DNA of 64,000 nt from Sialis fuliginosa (lineage: Eukaryota > Arthropoda > Insecta > Megaloptera > Sialidae), in assembly GCA_961205875.1 (NCBI GenBank), contig OY540820.1, positions 3,472,001 to 3,536,000 of the forward strand, read 5' to 3'. Positions 12,021 to 23,780 of the stretch are shown piece after piece; the first letter of the stretch is position 1; each line of letters begins with the position of its first letter. Made by a program: the position numbers and the translations under genes. A model generated the notes under the pieces. That model saw only the letters and a list, made by a program, of their open reading frames with translations, did not search any database and was not told the DNA's origin.

Positions 12021-12705
12021 TACCGGGTGTTCCAGACCACCCGTCCACTATGTTTTACGCCTAAACTATTGTTCAGTACCGATGTATCTAGTAGTTAGTT
12101 TTTTTTTTATATAAATTTTTAGTTGGCTTTGCCAATGTAAAAAAAGTGTAGTTAGATTGATTTTGTTTAAAAAATAACAATGATGAAAATTTCAATATAG
12201 AAAATAATATATCAAGCAAAATTGTGTGTTATTATTAAATACAGTATCCAAAGAATTGTTTAATTTAATATTGACTGATATCATCAAGTTTACAAGTTTC
12301 TTCATCAAGTTGACTTTTATAATCCTTAACAGCCAATTTCGAAGGAAATTTTAAATATATACAATTAGTGTTATCATAGTGGTTACGAGATAACTGGTCC
12401 TAGGCATACCGCACAACTATTAAAGATAGAGTTTATGATAAAAAATTTACTATATACATATATCGACCCTAAAGAATTTCAGGAAAATATTTTCAACCCC
12501 TCAAAACTCCCCTTGGGGGGGGGGGTAGTTTAAGGGGTACATGCCCACTTCTCAGCAAAATCAAATGGAACGGTATATACAAAAGTAGATAATTTTAAAG
12601 ATCATAAAAAAGTATTGTTAAAAAGTTAATGTATAAAATTAAAAATTAAAACTGTAAACAAAGTTAAAACTCATCTGTCTCGATCCGTTTTTTGGTCACC
12701 CGGTA
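12021..12705. mobile_element. TACCGGGTG-ended element, copy 1
   Basis: The left end TACCGGGTGTTCCAGACC and right end CACCCGGTA form short inverted repeats. A second copy in reverse orientation ends at 58421 and lets the interruption at 12071-12421 be seen. It includes a run of 11 G at 12515-12525. There is no ORF, and the superfamily is unknown. Confidence 0.65.
12071..12421. mobile_element. SINE-sized insertion with 7-bp duplication
   Basis: This 351-bp block (including one duplicate) is missing from the second copy of the host element at 58195-58421. AACTATT flanks it at 12064-12070 and 12415-12421. It has no inverted ends. Read on the minus strand, its first 50 bases (GTGCGGTATGCCTAGG, then GTTATCTCGTAACCACTATG) vaguely resemble a tRNA-derived SINE head, but I cannot show clear A and B boxes or a poly-A tail. 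A short retroposon is the best guess. Confidence 0.5.
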
Positions 12706-12711
12706 GTTACG

Positions 12712-15229
12712 AATATTCGCATAGAGAGGGGGCAATCTACAAGGTACTCGGAAGTCAAATTAGATTTGGTGCGCTAATATTGTGTTTATTCAATGGTTTT
12801 GATGTAAGGGGAATCAATGTTCTCTGCGAATGAACTCGTGTATGCATGATGGAGTGCAGCATTCCGCCTATCACACACCCCCGCCATACACACCCACGCC
12901 ACACACATTCATGTACATCTCAAGACGGTCGCTTATCTGAAGCGCACGGTAGATAATCTTCAAGCTATTAAATTTGTTTTAAACTAATATATGATTGTAG
13001 TTTGAAGATGATGTTGGGTAAATATTAATACTCGATAATTTAATATGTTTTCGTAACAAATTGTAATATATTTGTTGTGGTATTTACTTATTGGATATGA
13101 GATGAACTGAATTTAAATTGAATATTTATTTTTGGGGGGATTCTTCGAATATTTTTAAATTGGACATAATTTTTTTTACTATTTAAAATACATACATATG
13201 TAAGTATATAAGGATTTTGTGACTTGGTTTTAAATTATTTTAAAATGTATCACGGTTTTCTATGTTTTTTAAGGTCCATACAAAAGTACGAACCCTTATA
13301 GTTTCGCTCTGTCCGACCGTCTATATAAATTTTATACCGATTAAGATGAAATTTGGTATTGGTTTTTTGAAAAAAAAATATTTTTTTCCCATAGATTGAA
13401 AAGTTTATTCAAAAAATTTTTTTTCACTTATACCATTGAGTATTTAGATAAGTATCATAAAATGTAACAAAAAACGTTGTAAATAAATTTTTTTAAATAA
13501 TAATGCAATATAATATGTGCATATTTTGTATTCGTATTATTTCTTCTAAACTGAATTTCAAGTACTGGTAATAGTAAAGAAAATAAAAAGATAATAAAGC
13601 AACAGGGTCAATCCATATGAAATGGTCCAAAATTAAATTAAATGGTTGCTTGGCCATTCTAAAAAAAATTGATTTTTTGTGTGTAATTACCCTAACATGT
13701 TGGTAGTTCGAAACGACCATTATTTTAATTTTATTGTTTTTTGTTTTCGCGTGACGGCCATATTTGTTATACAGGTCGCAGCATTTTTTGTACTTTAAAG
13801 GGTTCGCGGAAACTAAAATATCTCAGCTTCTATCAAACCTTTCAACACGGGACTAAAAGCAAATTGTTCAGAATAAAACGGGCTACAAGATTATTTCTAG
13901 ACATTTTCACCTAAATGTTATCCTAAAGGGTGAAATTTCAGCCTTAATTCTTAGTTCTATTTTAGAAAAAATCCAATTTTCATGGGGATGTTTTTGCAAG
14001 AAGGGGAAAAGTTAATAAGTCAAATTATTTTTTACAAATAGGTGAGTACTAGTTGTATTCACACACCAAAGTTCAACTCTGAGACTTACCCTCCTTTATT
14101 TTAAAAAATTATCAAAATTTGAAAATTCGAGAAAATGGCACTTTTCAAAGTTAAATAACTCTGGTGGGAGACCAGATAAAAACCTGAAATTTTAGCCCAT
14201 AATAGTACTACATAATGGTATTATGTACCAAAAATTTTGAGATTGAGATTTGACTACAAGCAGTGGTATTGCAACCACTGTTAGTTATTCTAAAAATATG
14301 TGTTATATTATTGACATTAGGATATTAGAAAACTAATATTCATAATACAAAGGTGAGTTTTATTTCTGACCAATTCCATTAAAATTTTTCATATAGTACA
14401 TATTAAAAAAATATTCACATAAACTATACGGAAACAATAAATAATCAGTATAAATTTTATACTGTGTTCAGAAGTTGATTGCGTGGACCTAAAGGGTCTC
14501 ACCCCACCCCAAACTTGTTTTATATTTTATTAGTTTGTCATAAATGTGTTTTAATAAATTAAGAATCACGTACACTATTCAGTCAGGATTACGTATAAGA
14601 AAGTCCCGTGGCTCCAATGGCAGATATTTTATTGTATTTTATTAAGCATGTCTTTGATATATTTTATATAATAATTTTTAAGCAATTACTGGACCAAAAT
14701 GAATTGTGTCAGATAAAAATATATAAAAATAATAAATCGAGAAATTGTGTGTTGTGATTAATATTTTGTGTGAAGCAAATCTGTCCAAAACATGAAAATG
14801 TTTCGTTATAACTACAAGTAATTATAAGATAAAACAAGTCTGTTGTTTGTTACATATTTCAATACATATTCTGTTAGAAATCCTTTCAGAAATACATTTA
14901 AAATTTAATAAAAGATTAATGCTATACGCATTCTATATTTAAGTAATAAAAGTAGTATATTATGGACTTTAGAATATAAAGCGATGAAGCAACAAAAATT
15001 ATTCATGAACTAAATTACTTTTGATCGCAATCATTTTCATATAAAAATGATAAATAGCCTAAAAAGTGTATCCGTATCACATAATAATTGTATTTGTATT
15101 TCAAGAAACCATGTAAAATAAATTAGATCTATTTATTTGTATATTTAATCTAAGTAACTACTAAAAATCGAAATATCTATCCAAAATGTTTAAAATTAAT
15201 ATAAATCATAACTAGGTATTTACTATTAA
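12712..15229. other. Unassigned intron with repeat fragments
   Basis: The direct repeat copy is at 12712-12765 and a GC-rich patch with CACACACC words at 12835-12960. A fragment like the TA-flanked GGTTCC elements lies at 13265-13380 (ACGAACCCTTATAGTTTCGC). A repeat at about 14270-14400 recurs inverted at about 33650-33800. The open frame at 13493-13720 has no support. The rest is AT-rich. Confidence 0.4.
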
Positions 15230-15879
15230 TAGTCCAGGCTGTGGAGGCTATAAAATAGATTATTTTTGGGTACAGTTTTGGTACTTACAAAAGTGGTGTA
15301 GAATAATACTCTAAGTTTGCTCCGATTTTGGTTGTCCGCGACAGGGATCAATTGCAAAATACTAAAGATTTTCTGAATTTTGCTAAATAGCGGTCTGAAT
15401 AAGTATTATACAAAAAAAGTTTGAAATAAAAGTTATTTGCTACAAAATTCCCTACAACCTCCATTTTTAAAAAATCATTTGTTTATCCGCTACGCTGATA
15501 AACAAATCAAAATATTTAGATAAATAAGTTTCTTTTTATGTATTTATAAAAATTGTGTGGTGTGTAATATACCTTAAATAACTCAAAAACTACTGAACCG
15601 ATTTTAATACGGTTTTCACCAATAGATAAATAATTATTCACAGCAGGTTCTTGGCTATTATTTTTTTAATATTTCTGGTTCTATGAAAAAATTGAATTGG
15701 ATTAAAAAATCTGAAGAATTTTGCAATTGAACTATGGTTAACTCCTGTCGCGGACAACCAAAATCGGAGCAAACTTAGGGTATTATTCTACACCACTTTT
15801 GTAACATATCCTGTAAGTATTAAAATTGTACTCGAAAATTCCTATTTTAGGTACTTTTTAGCTTAAACAGCCTGGACTA
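15230..15879. mobile_element. PIF/Harbinger-like MITE with long inverted ends
   Basis: The ends TAGTCCAGGCTGT and ACAGCCTGGACTA are flanked by TAA on both sides (15227-15229, 15880-15882). The inverted arms extend about 130 bp and include GTGTAGAATAATACTC and CCGATTTTGGTTGTCCGCGA with matching complements at about 15730-15800. The 650-bp element has no ORF. The 3-bp TAA duplication fits PIF/Harbinger (Tourist) elements. Confidence 0.75.
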
Positions 15880-15882
15880 TAA

Positions 15883-17633
15883 ACCCGAAGCACTAATAAA
15901 AAAAATAAAAAAATATATCTCATATAATATGTATAAGAACCGGAATATATTTTTTATAAAAAGCTTTAATTTATCGACTATAAATTTAGTGTGGGCATTT
16001 TAACAGGCCACACGGTGGAATATTTTTTTAACAATTCCGGAAAATAATTTGTTACAATAATAAATGTTTTCGTAATATATTACATATATACATGTACATA
16101 TATATCATCTTTATTCAACGACCTTTCTGGAGTTATCATGTTCCCAAACAGACAGTCGGAATTGGGATAACAATATTTTATAATTTACGGTTCTGGAAAA
16201 CTCGTTTTTGCTCAAAAATCTCCAGTTCGCACTTTTTATACGTTTTCAAATACTTTTCATCTTACAGAGATTTATAAAAGTACGTATATGAAAATCACAT
16301 CCGGAAGTCTGCACAGAATTCAATAAGTTTAGACTTGTTCATGTCACTGTTAGTTGTAAAAAATCTGTTGTGATATGTAGAATCTGAATTTATATGATAT
16401 TAAAAACATGTTTTATATATTATGTAATTGTACGTAGAATATATTTCTTTACAATTTTTATTTTTAGATGTCTTCCTTATTTTTTGTGCTTTTAAAATTA
16501 TTTTTGAAGATAAGTATATACATAAAATATTTTTAAAATAGAATACGGAAGAATTTAAGAAACAAAATTATTATGTGAAAATCACCATTAATTAATTTTA
16601 TATTTTTTATTTTATTTTAAAAAAATAAATAATAAATAAGAAACAATTAACTTTTATTATTAGCTTAAAACAAAACCTTTTAATTAAAAAAATTCTTTCA
16701 AGTGCTTTTCAGGGTTATATTTTTTAAATGAGTTAAATTCTACATTCTATTTTGTTTTTATTTTAGGTTCGGTAATTATCTTACTGCTTCCTCAGAAAAA
16801 ATAAGTACATATATAATACAATACAAATTACGAATTTCAAAAAAGGAAGTCAAGTTAATGGTCGAAAAGTAAAAATATAATATAATTAGTGGGAATTTTT
16901 TTTAAATTATCTCGTGTTATATTTTATTCAAGTATTCATTGTACTTCATATTTGACCATATTAAAAACGAGACGAAAACTCCTAAATTAGTTTGATAACA
17001 ATTTATAAATTCATTTTTGTAAATCAAAACTTTTTCTGTCTTTTTATAGTGGATTTGTTAGATTTCGTTCCGCGACACGTTTTTAAAGTCATTTTTAAAG
17101 AGGTTTTAGCAATATTTGATCCGTGATCTTTGGTCAGTCTGGTGATGGTTGAAAATGCCTAATCGAAAAAAAAAATCATTTCGGTTCAAAGTGGATTTTT
17201 CCAGTTTTTTCCGCAGCTCCTCATATATCAAATATTTATTGATACTCAAGCAGTTACAAATATATACATAAAGTATGCATATGTATATATTTCATGCATA
17301 TATTATAATGTATATCGAACCTAATATCTTAAGAACCGTTTGTTATACCGAAAAAATGGATAGAACATAAATTATAGATTATATTATAATATTTCATAAG
17401 TTTCATCGTTTTGGTTATAGAGCGTTCATAGATATTATTGAGAAAATAGTCTTATTTTACATAATTCAATACGCCTTCTTCCGTTGAAATCTTTTCGTGA
17501 TTACTTGTACTTTATGAGACATTTGTACATTTTATGTATTGGCCGTTTGTGCTGTACTACGGCCGAGTTTGAACTCATAAAAATAAATTTTTCTAAAATC
17601 CTTTTTCAATATCATTTTTACAATGACCTAATA
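15883..17633. other. Unassigned AT-rich intron
   Basis: No gene. A short stretch at about 17345-17395 (GAAAAAATGGATAGAACATA) recurs inverted at about 51090-51135, so a dispersed repeat is present. The open frame at 16092-16277 has no support. Confidence 0.4.
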
Positions 17634-18211
17634 TACAGAGTGATTTACAACTAGTGTAAAAAAATTTAACAGTAGATCGAGGATGTAATTTTTAGCAAAA
17701 AACCTTATGTGAACCTTATCCGCAAATTCTTCATGAGGAAGCTACAGTCTTTTACACACAAAATTAGTGTTTACTTAGTATCTAGAGAACCCACTGTGGT
17801 ACAGTTATGAAATTTAATACAGAGTTTGATATTAATAAATGTGACCGATTTCCAGTATCATATAATAATAATTTAAACCAGGGGTGCATGGGGCCAGTGG
17901 GCCCGCCGATATTTATCAAGTATATTTTTGTTCTTTAATTTTTTCCTTAAATGATACAAAATACACAAAAATATTTATTCATTTATCATAAAATCTACCG
18001 TTTTCGAAAAATATCGAAAAAACGAAAATGCTTCAAATTACACTAAATAAGTTTATATTCTTGTTCTATGATTAAAAATAATATGAAAAGTTAATATAAA
18101 TATACCTTTAAAACTGCATTTTTAACAACAAACAGCCATTTATACCTAGTTTCGTTTTTTAATCATGTTAGTACAATACGTGTAACAGTAATACAACTGG
18201 CTATAATTCTA

Positions 18212-18224
18212 TGATGATAAATAT
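18212..18224. repeat. LINE target-site duplication, 3' side copy
   Basis: TGATGATAAATAT here is repeated exactly at 23997-24009. The two 13-bp copies bracket the LINE precisely and mark the target-primed integration site in the loop of the foldback element. Confidence 0.9.
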
Positions 18225-18478
18225 TCTCCTTCTTCTATGTGTTTTTTGTCAACTGGATCTTCTCCTTTTCTGACAGCTCCTTCGTATCATCGTCTTCATG
18301 TGTGTGTTTGTGTGTTGTGTGAGTGTGTGTAAATGTTTACGGGGTGGCACAGGGACACAAGATAGGAAGGGGAAGTGCCAATGGGCCGATCATGGCAGGT
18401 TTTGACGTACAGTGAGGCCATGTTCATAGGATTAGGGTGAGGGTCGATTTGGGTGTGGTTTCACATAAATGGGTCATT

Positions 18479-21400
18479 TTAGATTTTTATCTTGGTTGTT
18501 AGTATGAATTCCATTAGATGCTTGTAGTTTTTTGTATTTTCCAGTATGTTTTTAATGTTTATTGGGGTATCTTTAATTTTTAATTTTTCTATTAAAATTA
18601 CTCTTTCCGCGATATATTTTGAGCATTTGAGGATGATATGCTCTATGTCTGCTATTGATTTTTGGTCACAGTCGCATGTCGGATTTGGTAGCAATTTGAT
18701 TAGATGCAAGTATTTAGGCGTGCAGGTGTGGTTTGCTCTGAGTCTTATTATTGATGTTATTGCTCTTCTTGTGTTCTTGATGTTGTGGAACCAAGGTTTG
18801 GTCGGGAGTTTCGGTTGAATTGTTCCGTAGAATCGCCCTTTTTCAGTGATTGATGTTGCGTATTTTATCTGCCATTTTGTTTCTGCATCTTTTGTTAAAA
18901 GTGCTTTGATGTCTGTGTATGGAATTGGGATGTCCTGTATATCTTGTAGGGATGTCGCTAGCTTGGCTAATTCATCAGCCCTTTTATTACCGCTTATTTC
19001 AGCATGCCCTTTGCACCATACAAGTATAACTTCCTTATTAACTTTTTCATATAGGTGTATTAATTGAATTATTTCCATTACGTAATTGTTTTTTATTTCT
19101 TTACCTGATTTTATGTTACTGAGGACACTTTTGGAGTCACTGATAATAATGGTTTGTTTTCTGTCGTTGTTTATGTAATCTTCAAGAGCTTTTTTTATTG
19201 CTAGCGCTTCTGCTGTAAATATAGATGCATGCGAATGAATTCTTCTGTACATTGAGTGTTGGGTGCCATATTCATGGTAGGCGATTCCTACTCTGCCGTC
19301 TGTAGTTTTGGACCCGTCTGTGAAAATTTTGTTTGCATCTGGCCATTTCTCAGCTATGTTGAGTGTAAATAGGATCGGGTTTTCTTCAGAATTTTTATAC
19401 ATTTCTAAATCCACTCTTATGACAGTGGACATTATGTTTGGGTCGTAATCAAATAAAACTCCGTAGCTGTGTTTATATATTTTTGTCTCAAGAGCATTAA
19501 TGGCTTTCAGGCTCGTTGTTAGAATTGGAGGTCGTTTATTTCGCCAGTATTTTTTAGTTTCAACAGCTGTTGCAATCTTTTTGACTGGTTCCAGTATGGA
19601 GTTATATTTGTGTGCTAGCTTACTCACGAGAAATCTGTCACTTAGTTTTTTTCTTCTTATTTCTAGGGGCATTTCTTTTGCCTCTGCCAGTAGGACGTTT
19701 ATAGGGGTGTTTTTGAGGGCTCCGATTGCTGTTCGAACGCATTTATTCTGGAGAACGTTAAGCTTGTTTAGTAATGTCTTGTTAGCTGTCTCGTAAACAA
19801 TACATCCATAATCTATTTTTGATCGTATTAGCGCTCTGTACATCTGTAGTGCCGTTGATGGGTCAGCCCCCCACCACTTGTTGACTACTGCTCTTATTAC
19901 ATTTAATTTTTTTTCCGCTGCTGTTATGGTTTGATCGATATGTTCTTTCCAATTCATTTTACTATCAAGCCATATTCCGAGAAATTTTATTTTGTTACTT
20001 GTCTGTATTACTTGGTTGTTGATGTTGTATACTAAGGGTTGTGGTATCCTGTGTCTTGATAACACCATGATTTTGGATTTCGACCAGGATATTTCTAGCC
20101 TATTTTTTCCCATCCATGTGTTTAATTTTTTTATAGAGTTTTCCATATCCTCTTTCCCTTCTTTAATTGTTTTGTTACTGCTGTATAGGCAAATGTCGTC
20201 CGCGTATTGAATTATTTTGGCTTTCATATTATTGTGGTTAATATCTGCCGTATATATATTGAATAGGATGGGACTTATTATAGATCCTTGCGGTAAACCC
20301 TTTGTTGTGTTCTTTGGTCCGATTAGTTTATCGCCACTCTTTATATATAAGGTTCTGATCTCTACTAGCGTTTTTATACCTCGTACAAATTGTGGTGGTA
20401 ATCCGATGTCTAATAATTTTTTTAACAATATTGGGATATCTACATTATCATAGGCTTTGTTGATGTCTGCGAAGAATACTGTTAGATATTGGTTCTCCGA
20501 AAATGAATTGTGTATTTCAGAGCATAAGAGCGCCAGGCAGTCCGTTGTGCCTCTATTTCTTCTAAAGCCTAGTTGTGATGCAGGAAGTATATCATGGTGC
20601 TCTAACCACCATTCTAACCTTTTCTTGATCATATGTTCCAAAGTTTTGATTATGCACGAGGATAATGCTATGGGTCTATATGATTCAAACATAGCTGGAT
20701 TTTTGTTGGGTTTTAATATGGCTATTATTATTTGTGTTGTCCAATCCTCTGGGAGATCTGAGTACATCCATATTCGATTGTAGGTGTTGATTAATTTTTC
20801 TTTTATTATTTTCGGGAGGTTTCGAATCATACTGTAGGTAATCTCGTCTTTTCCTGGCGCTGAGTCTCTTGTTTTCGTCGCTGTTTCTAGTTCTTGGCAA
20901 GTATAAGGGTTAGTTAAGTAATGTGGTTCATTGGTGCTTTTCTCTGTGATGTCGGCGTACATTGGTGCGGTTTGTGGGCATAGATTGTTTAAGATTGCTT
21001 CGTGAATCTCTGGGTCGTTTGGTTTGTTGGTTTGGTCTCTGTTATAGCTGCGATTTATTCTTTTGACCATTTTCCATACTTCACTTACCGTAGTGTCCTT
21101 GTTGAGCGAGTTACAATAGTTTTCCCATCCTTGTTTTTTATTCTGTTTTAGAGTTCTTTTTGTTTTCGCTTCCACTCTTCTGTATGATATTAAGTTTTCT
21201 ATGGTGAAGTTTCTTTTCATCTTTTTATACTCCAATTTCCTTTCTTTGATTGCGTTGGCGCATGTTTCGTTCCACCATGGGTTTGGTGGGAACTTGTAGT
21301 TATTTTTTAATTTAGGAATTGATTGGTCAGCAGCGGCTTTGATGTGTTCGACTAGAAGGATTGCAGCTTGTTTGGGGTCTTCGTTTGAAGTTTCTTCTAT

Positions 21401-22174
21401 GTTGATATTGTCTAGTGTTTCTTTGTATAGTGTCCAATCTGCTTTCTTGAGGTTCCATTTTTTTGTAGCTGGTAAGTTTGATTCGGTTGTGTTGTAGTTG
21501 AATACTATATCTATCATGATTGGAAGATGATCAGATCCTAAGGGGGTTTGGCATACCTTCCAATTTGTTCTTCCGGCTAGATCTGGAGTGCATATTGTGA
21601 GATCAACTGACGATGCTGCCTGGTTCGGGCTTGGGATTCTGGTTGGAGTGTCATCGTTTAGTAGCACTAGATTGTTTTCATCCATCATTTTCATTATGTT
21701 CGTACCTGGAGTATCAGTGGACTGGCAGCCCCAAATTGTGTTATGCGCATTGAAGTCCCCACACAAAATCGATGGAGGATTCACCTTTCTTATTAATGCA
21801 TTCCACTCTTCAATTTTTGTTTGATGAGGTGGAGGGCAATATATACTCACTATTGTTATCAGTTGGTTGTTCATGATGAGGTCTATGCATACATATTCTA
21901 TATGGGATATTTTGTTGTCGGTTATGTTTTTCACTCTGTATTCCAAATTATTTTTTATTAATATTGCAACTCCCCCTTTTCCGTCCTGTCTGTCAGATCG
22001 GATTAGGGTATAATTACTAAAGTTGATTCTTGATTGCGATTTTAACCATGTCTCCGATATAGTAACTATGTCTGGTTCTTTTTTTGATATATATTCTTCT
22101 AGGCTTGCCTTGTTTTTCTGTAGTGATCTAGAATTCCATTGTATTATTCGAATGTTCTTCATTTTGGTGTTCAT
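18479..22174 (-). CDS. LINE ORF2: endonuclease, RT and RNase H
   Basis: A 1,231-residue polyprotein that nicks target DNA, copies the element RNA by target-primed reverse transcription and can remove the RNA strand. The apurinic-type endonuclease covers about residues 8-225, with N14, E41 (SETW), GDFNAH at 139-144, the D191 motif SSVDLTI and SDH at 214-216. The RT covers about 480-745, with FADINKAYD (D570), LPQGSIISP at 627-635 and the catalytic YADD at 657-660. RNase H is at about 945-1075, with D953 (FTDGS), E989, D1013 (SDSKS), H1057 and D1067. A C-terminal CCHC cluster is at C1167, C1169, H1179 and C1184. All key residues are present. The start ATG overlaps the end of ORF1 by 47 bp in the +1 frame, so termination-reinitiation is likelier than frameshifting. 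A second in-frame ATG lies four codons downstream. Confidence 0.95.
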   Translation of the reverse strand: MNTKMKNIRIIQWNSRSLQKNKASLEEYISKKEPDIVTISETWLKSQSRINFSNYTLIRSDRQDGKGGVAILIKNNLEYRVKNITDNKISHIEYVCIDLIMNNQLITIVSIYCPPPHQTKIEEWNALIRKVNPPSILCGDFNAHNTIWGCQSTDTPGTNIMKMMDENNLVLLNDDTPTRIPSPNQAASSVDLTICTPDLAGRTNWKVCQTPLGSDHLPIMIDIVFNYNTTESNLPATKKWNLKKADWTLYKETLDNINIEETSNEDPKQAAILLVEHIKAAADQSIPKLKNNYKFPPNPWWNETCANAIKERKLEYKKMKRNFTIENLISYRRVEAKTKRTLKQNKKQGWENYCNSLNKDTTVSEVWKMVKRINRSYNRDQTNKPNDPEIHEAILNNLCPQTAPMYADITEKSTNEPHYLTNPYTCQELETATKTRDSAPGKDEITYSMIRNLPKIIKEKLINTYNRIWMYSDLPEDWTTQIIIAILKPNKNPAMFESYRPIALSSCIIKTLEHMIKKRLEWWLEHHDILPASQLGFRRNRGTTDCLALLCSEIHNSFSENQYLTVFFADINKAYDNVDIPILLKKLLDIGLPPQFVRGIKTLVEIRTLYIKSGDKLIGPKNTTKGLPQGSIISPILFNIYTADINHNNMKAKIIQYADDICLYSSNKTIKEGKEDMENSIKKLNTWMGKNRLEISWSKSKIMVLSRHRIPQPLVYNINNQVIQTSNKIKFLGIWLDSKMNWKEHIDQTITAAEKKLNVIRAVVNKWWGADPSTALQMYRALIRSKIDYGCIVYETANKTLLNKLNVLQNKCVRTAIGALKNTPINVLLAEAKEMPLEIRRKKLSDRFLVSKLAHKYNSILEPVKKIATAVETKKYWRNKRPPILTTSLKAINALETKIYKHSYGVLFDYDPNIMSTVIRVDLEMYKNSEENPILFTLNIAEKWPDANKIFTDGSKTTDGRVGIAYHEYGTQHSMYRRIHSHASIFTAEALAIKKALEDYINNDRKQTIIISDSKSVLSNIKSGKEIKNNYVMEIIQLIHLYEKVNKEVILVWCKGHAEISGNKRADELAKLATSLQDIQDIPIPYTDIKALLTKDAETKWQIKYATSITEKGRFYGTIQPKLPTKPWFHNIKNTRRAITSIIRLRANHTCTPKYLHLIKLLPNPTCDCDQKSIADIEHIILKCSKYIAERVILIEKLKIKDTPINIKNILENTKNYKHLMEFILTTKIKI

Positions 22175-23780
22175 TTTCTAAGGTATTGATGTTTTGTATA
22201 ATTTTGTATACCGCTGTTTTAACTTGTTTTTCATTAATTTTGCCTTGATTTTCGATTGCTTGTTTTAATATTTCCTGAATTGTACTTAAGATTATTGATG
22301 TGATGTTGTCTATATTTTTGTTGTGGTATGACGTTGAGTGTGGGTTTGGTCCCATTGGTGATGGCATTCTCAGTCTATTATTTACGGTAGGAAATGATAT
22401 TTTGGCTGATTTAGTGCTTTCTTTTGTGGGCGATGTGAGAATTTCTTGGCGCGTTCTTTTGTTTCTTCGAGTTTCCTCTGTTTGTTGTTTCGGTTTTGTT
22501 TTTGGTGTGTTTGTGATATTTTCTCCCGCATTAGCTAGTAGATCATATCGATTATGTGTTGTTAAGTTGGGGTATTCTTTTTGATTGGCGAGATTGTCTT
22601 TAAAGAGTTCGTTAAATTTCTTCTTTTCTGCTAAATTTCTCGCTTCGTTGTAATTAATTTTCTTTTCTGCCATAATCTGTTTGATTTTTGTTTGTTTGGA
22701 GTATTCCGGGCATTTCTTGTCTGTCGATATGTGATCTCCCGAGCAATGTATGCATTTTGAAGTTTCTTCCTTGCATTCTGACGTTTTGTGTTCCTCAGTG
22801 CATTTTCCACACCTTACTTTTCCCCTACATTGAGCACTTGGGTGCCCAAACCTTTGACAGTTATAGCATTGTATCACTCGCTGTACATATGTGTTGACTT
22901 GGCATCTATTCCCATATATTTTTATATATTCTGGCAGGAATTGAGACTCAAAAGTGGCTACTATTACCGGGGTTTTGCAAAGTACTTTTCTCCCTTCTTT
23001 TTCTATAAATTTTGTCATTCTTCGAATGTTAACTATTTTTATTGGGGTTTCAATTTCTTCTAGCAGTTGTTCTTCTGAGAGGTCTGTATCTACATTTTTT
23101 ATCACTCCTTGTTGGAACAATAATATATTCGGGATGTATGCCTGTAAGTTGTTTTTTGTAAAAACGTTTGAATTTAATAGTCTGTTGGCGAATTCGCCGG
23201 TGATCGTTTCTATCTTAATTCTATTACGTCCTGCTGCCGTTACTTCTTTGACTAGTGTTTTACTTTCTTGAAATTCCTTGTATAAGAGTCGTCCTATTTT
23301 CATGGGATGAGTGCTTTTGATGTTTGTGGTATCGTTAGGTTCAACATATAAATAGTAAGGTTTGTTATGTGTTATCTTAAATCTATTGTTAGTAGATTTT
23401 GGTGTATTGTTTTTACTTACTTTGTTGTCTGACGATGGTGGGTTTGTTAAGTTATTTGTGTTAATATTTGGCATGTTTGTGATTGGTGATGTGATAATAC
23501 TTATATTACCTGTATCAAGGTCAGTTATTGTTTTTGGTGATATTGTTGTGTTTGTGTTTTGTATATTGGCTATGTTTGATGTTATATTTACATTTTGATT
23601 TGTTTGTGGATTATGTTCTGTGTAATGAGTATTGTAGTAACCCGCACAGTCCATACTGTCGTGGCTGGCTGGATCATGTTGAATTCTCAGCGCTGACGTT
23701 GGATTGTATGCTGTGTTTTCTTGCGTTGGCGCGTGTTGGAAGGAGGCGGCAATATCGCCGTCACTTGTCCCACTCATCAC
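22128..23780 (-). CDS. LINE ORF1: CCHC nucleic-acid-binding protein
   Basis: A 550-residue protein thought to coat element RNA and deliver it to the nucleus. The first 135 residues are low-complexity and rich in N and T. A folded segment at about 138-300 probably holds an RRM-like fold. Three zinc knuckles follow: C305-x2-C-x4-H-x4-C318, C324-x2-C-x3-H-x4-C336 and C343-x2-C-x3-H-x6-C357. The tail is basic and then acidic. The arrangement is that of Jockey/I-group LINE ORF1 proteins. No break is visible. The start is the first ATG after the 5' UTR (MMSGTSDG), and a second methionine follows at once. Confidence 0.92.
   Translation of the reverse strand: MMSGTSDGDIAASFQHAPTQENTAYNPTSALRIQHDPASHDSMDCAGYYNTHYTEHNPQTNQNVNITSNIANIQNTNTTISPKTITDLDTGNISIITSPITNMPNINTNNLTNPPSSDNKVSKNNTPKSTNNRFKITHNKPYYLYVEPNDTTNIKSTHPMKIGRLLYKEFQESKTLVKEVTAAGRNRIKIETITGEFANRLLNSNVFTKNNLQAYIPNILLFQQGVIKNVDTDLSEEQLLEEIETPIKIVNIRRMTKFIEKEGRKVLCKTPVIVATFESQFLPEYIKIYGNRCQVNTYVQRVIQCYNCQRFGHPSAQCRGKVRCGKCTEEHKTSECKEETSKCIHCSGDHISTDKKCPEYSKQTKIKQIMAEKKINYNEARNLAEKKKFNELFKDNLANQKEYPNLTTHNRYDLLANAGENITNTPKTKPKQQTEETRRNKRTRQEILTSPTKESTKSAKISFPTVNNRLRMPSPMGPNPHSTSYHNKNIDNITSIILSTIQEILKQAIENQGKINEKQVKTAVYKIIQNINTLENEHQNEEHSNNTMEF

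Noticed and set aside
12361-12415. tRNA gene
   Set aside because: A weak resemblance to tRNA boxes on the minus strand, but no cloverleaf could be drawn. Kept only as a possible SINE head.
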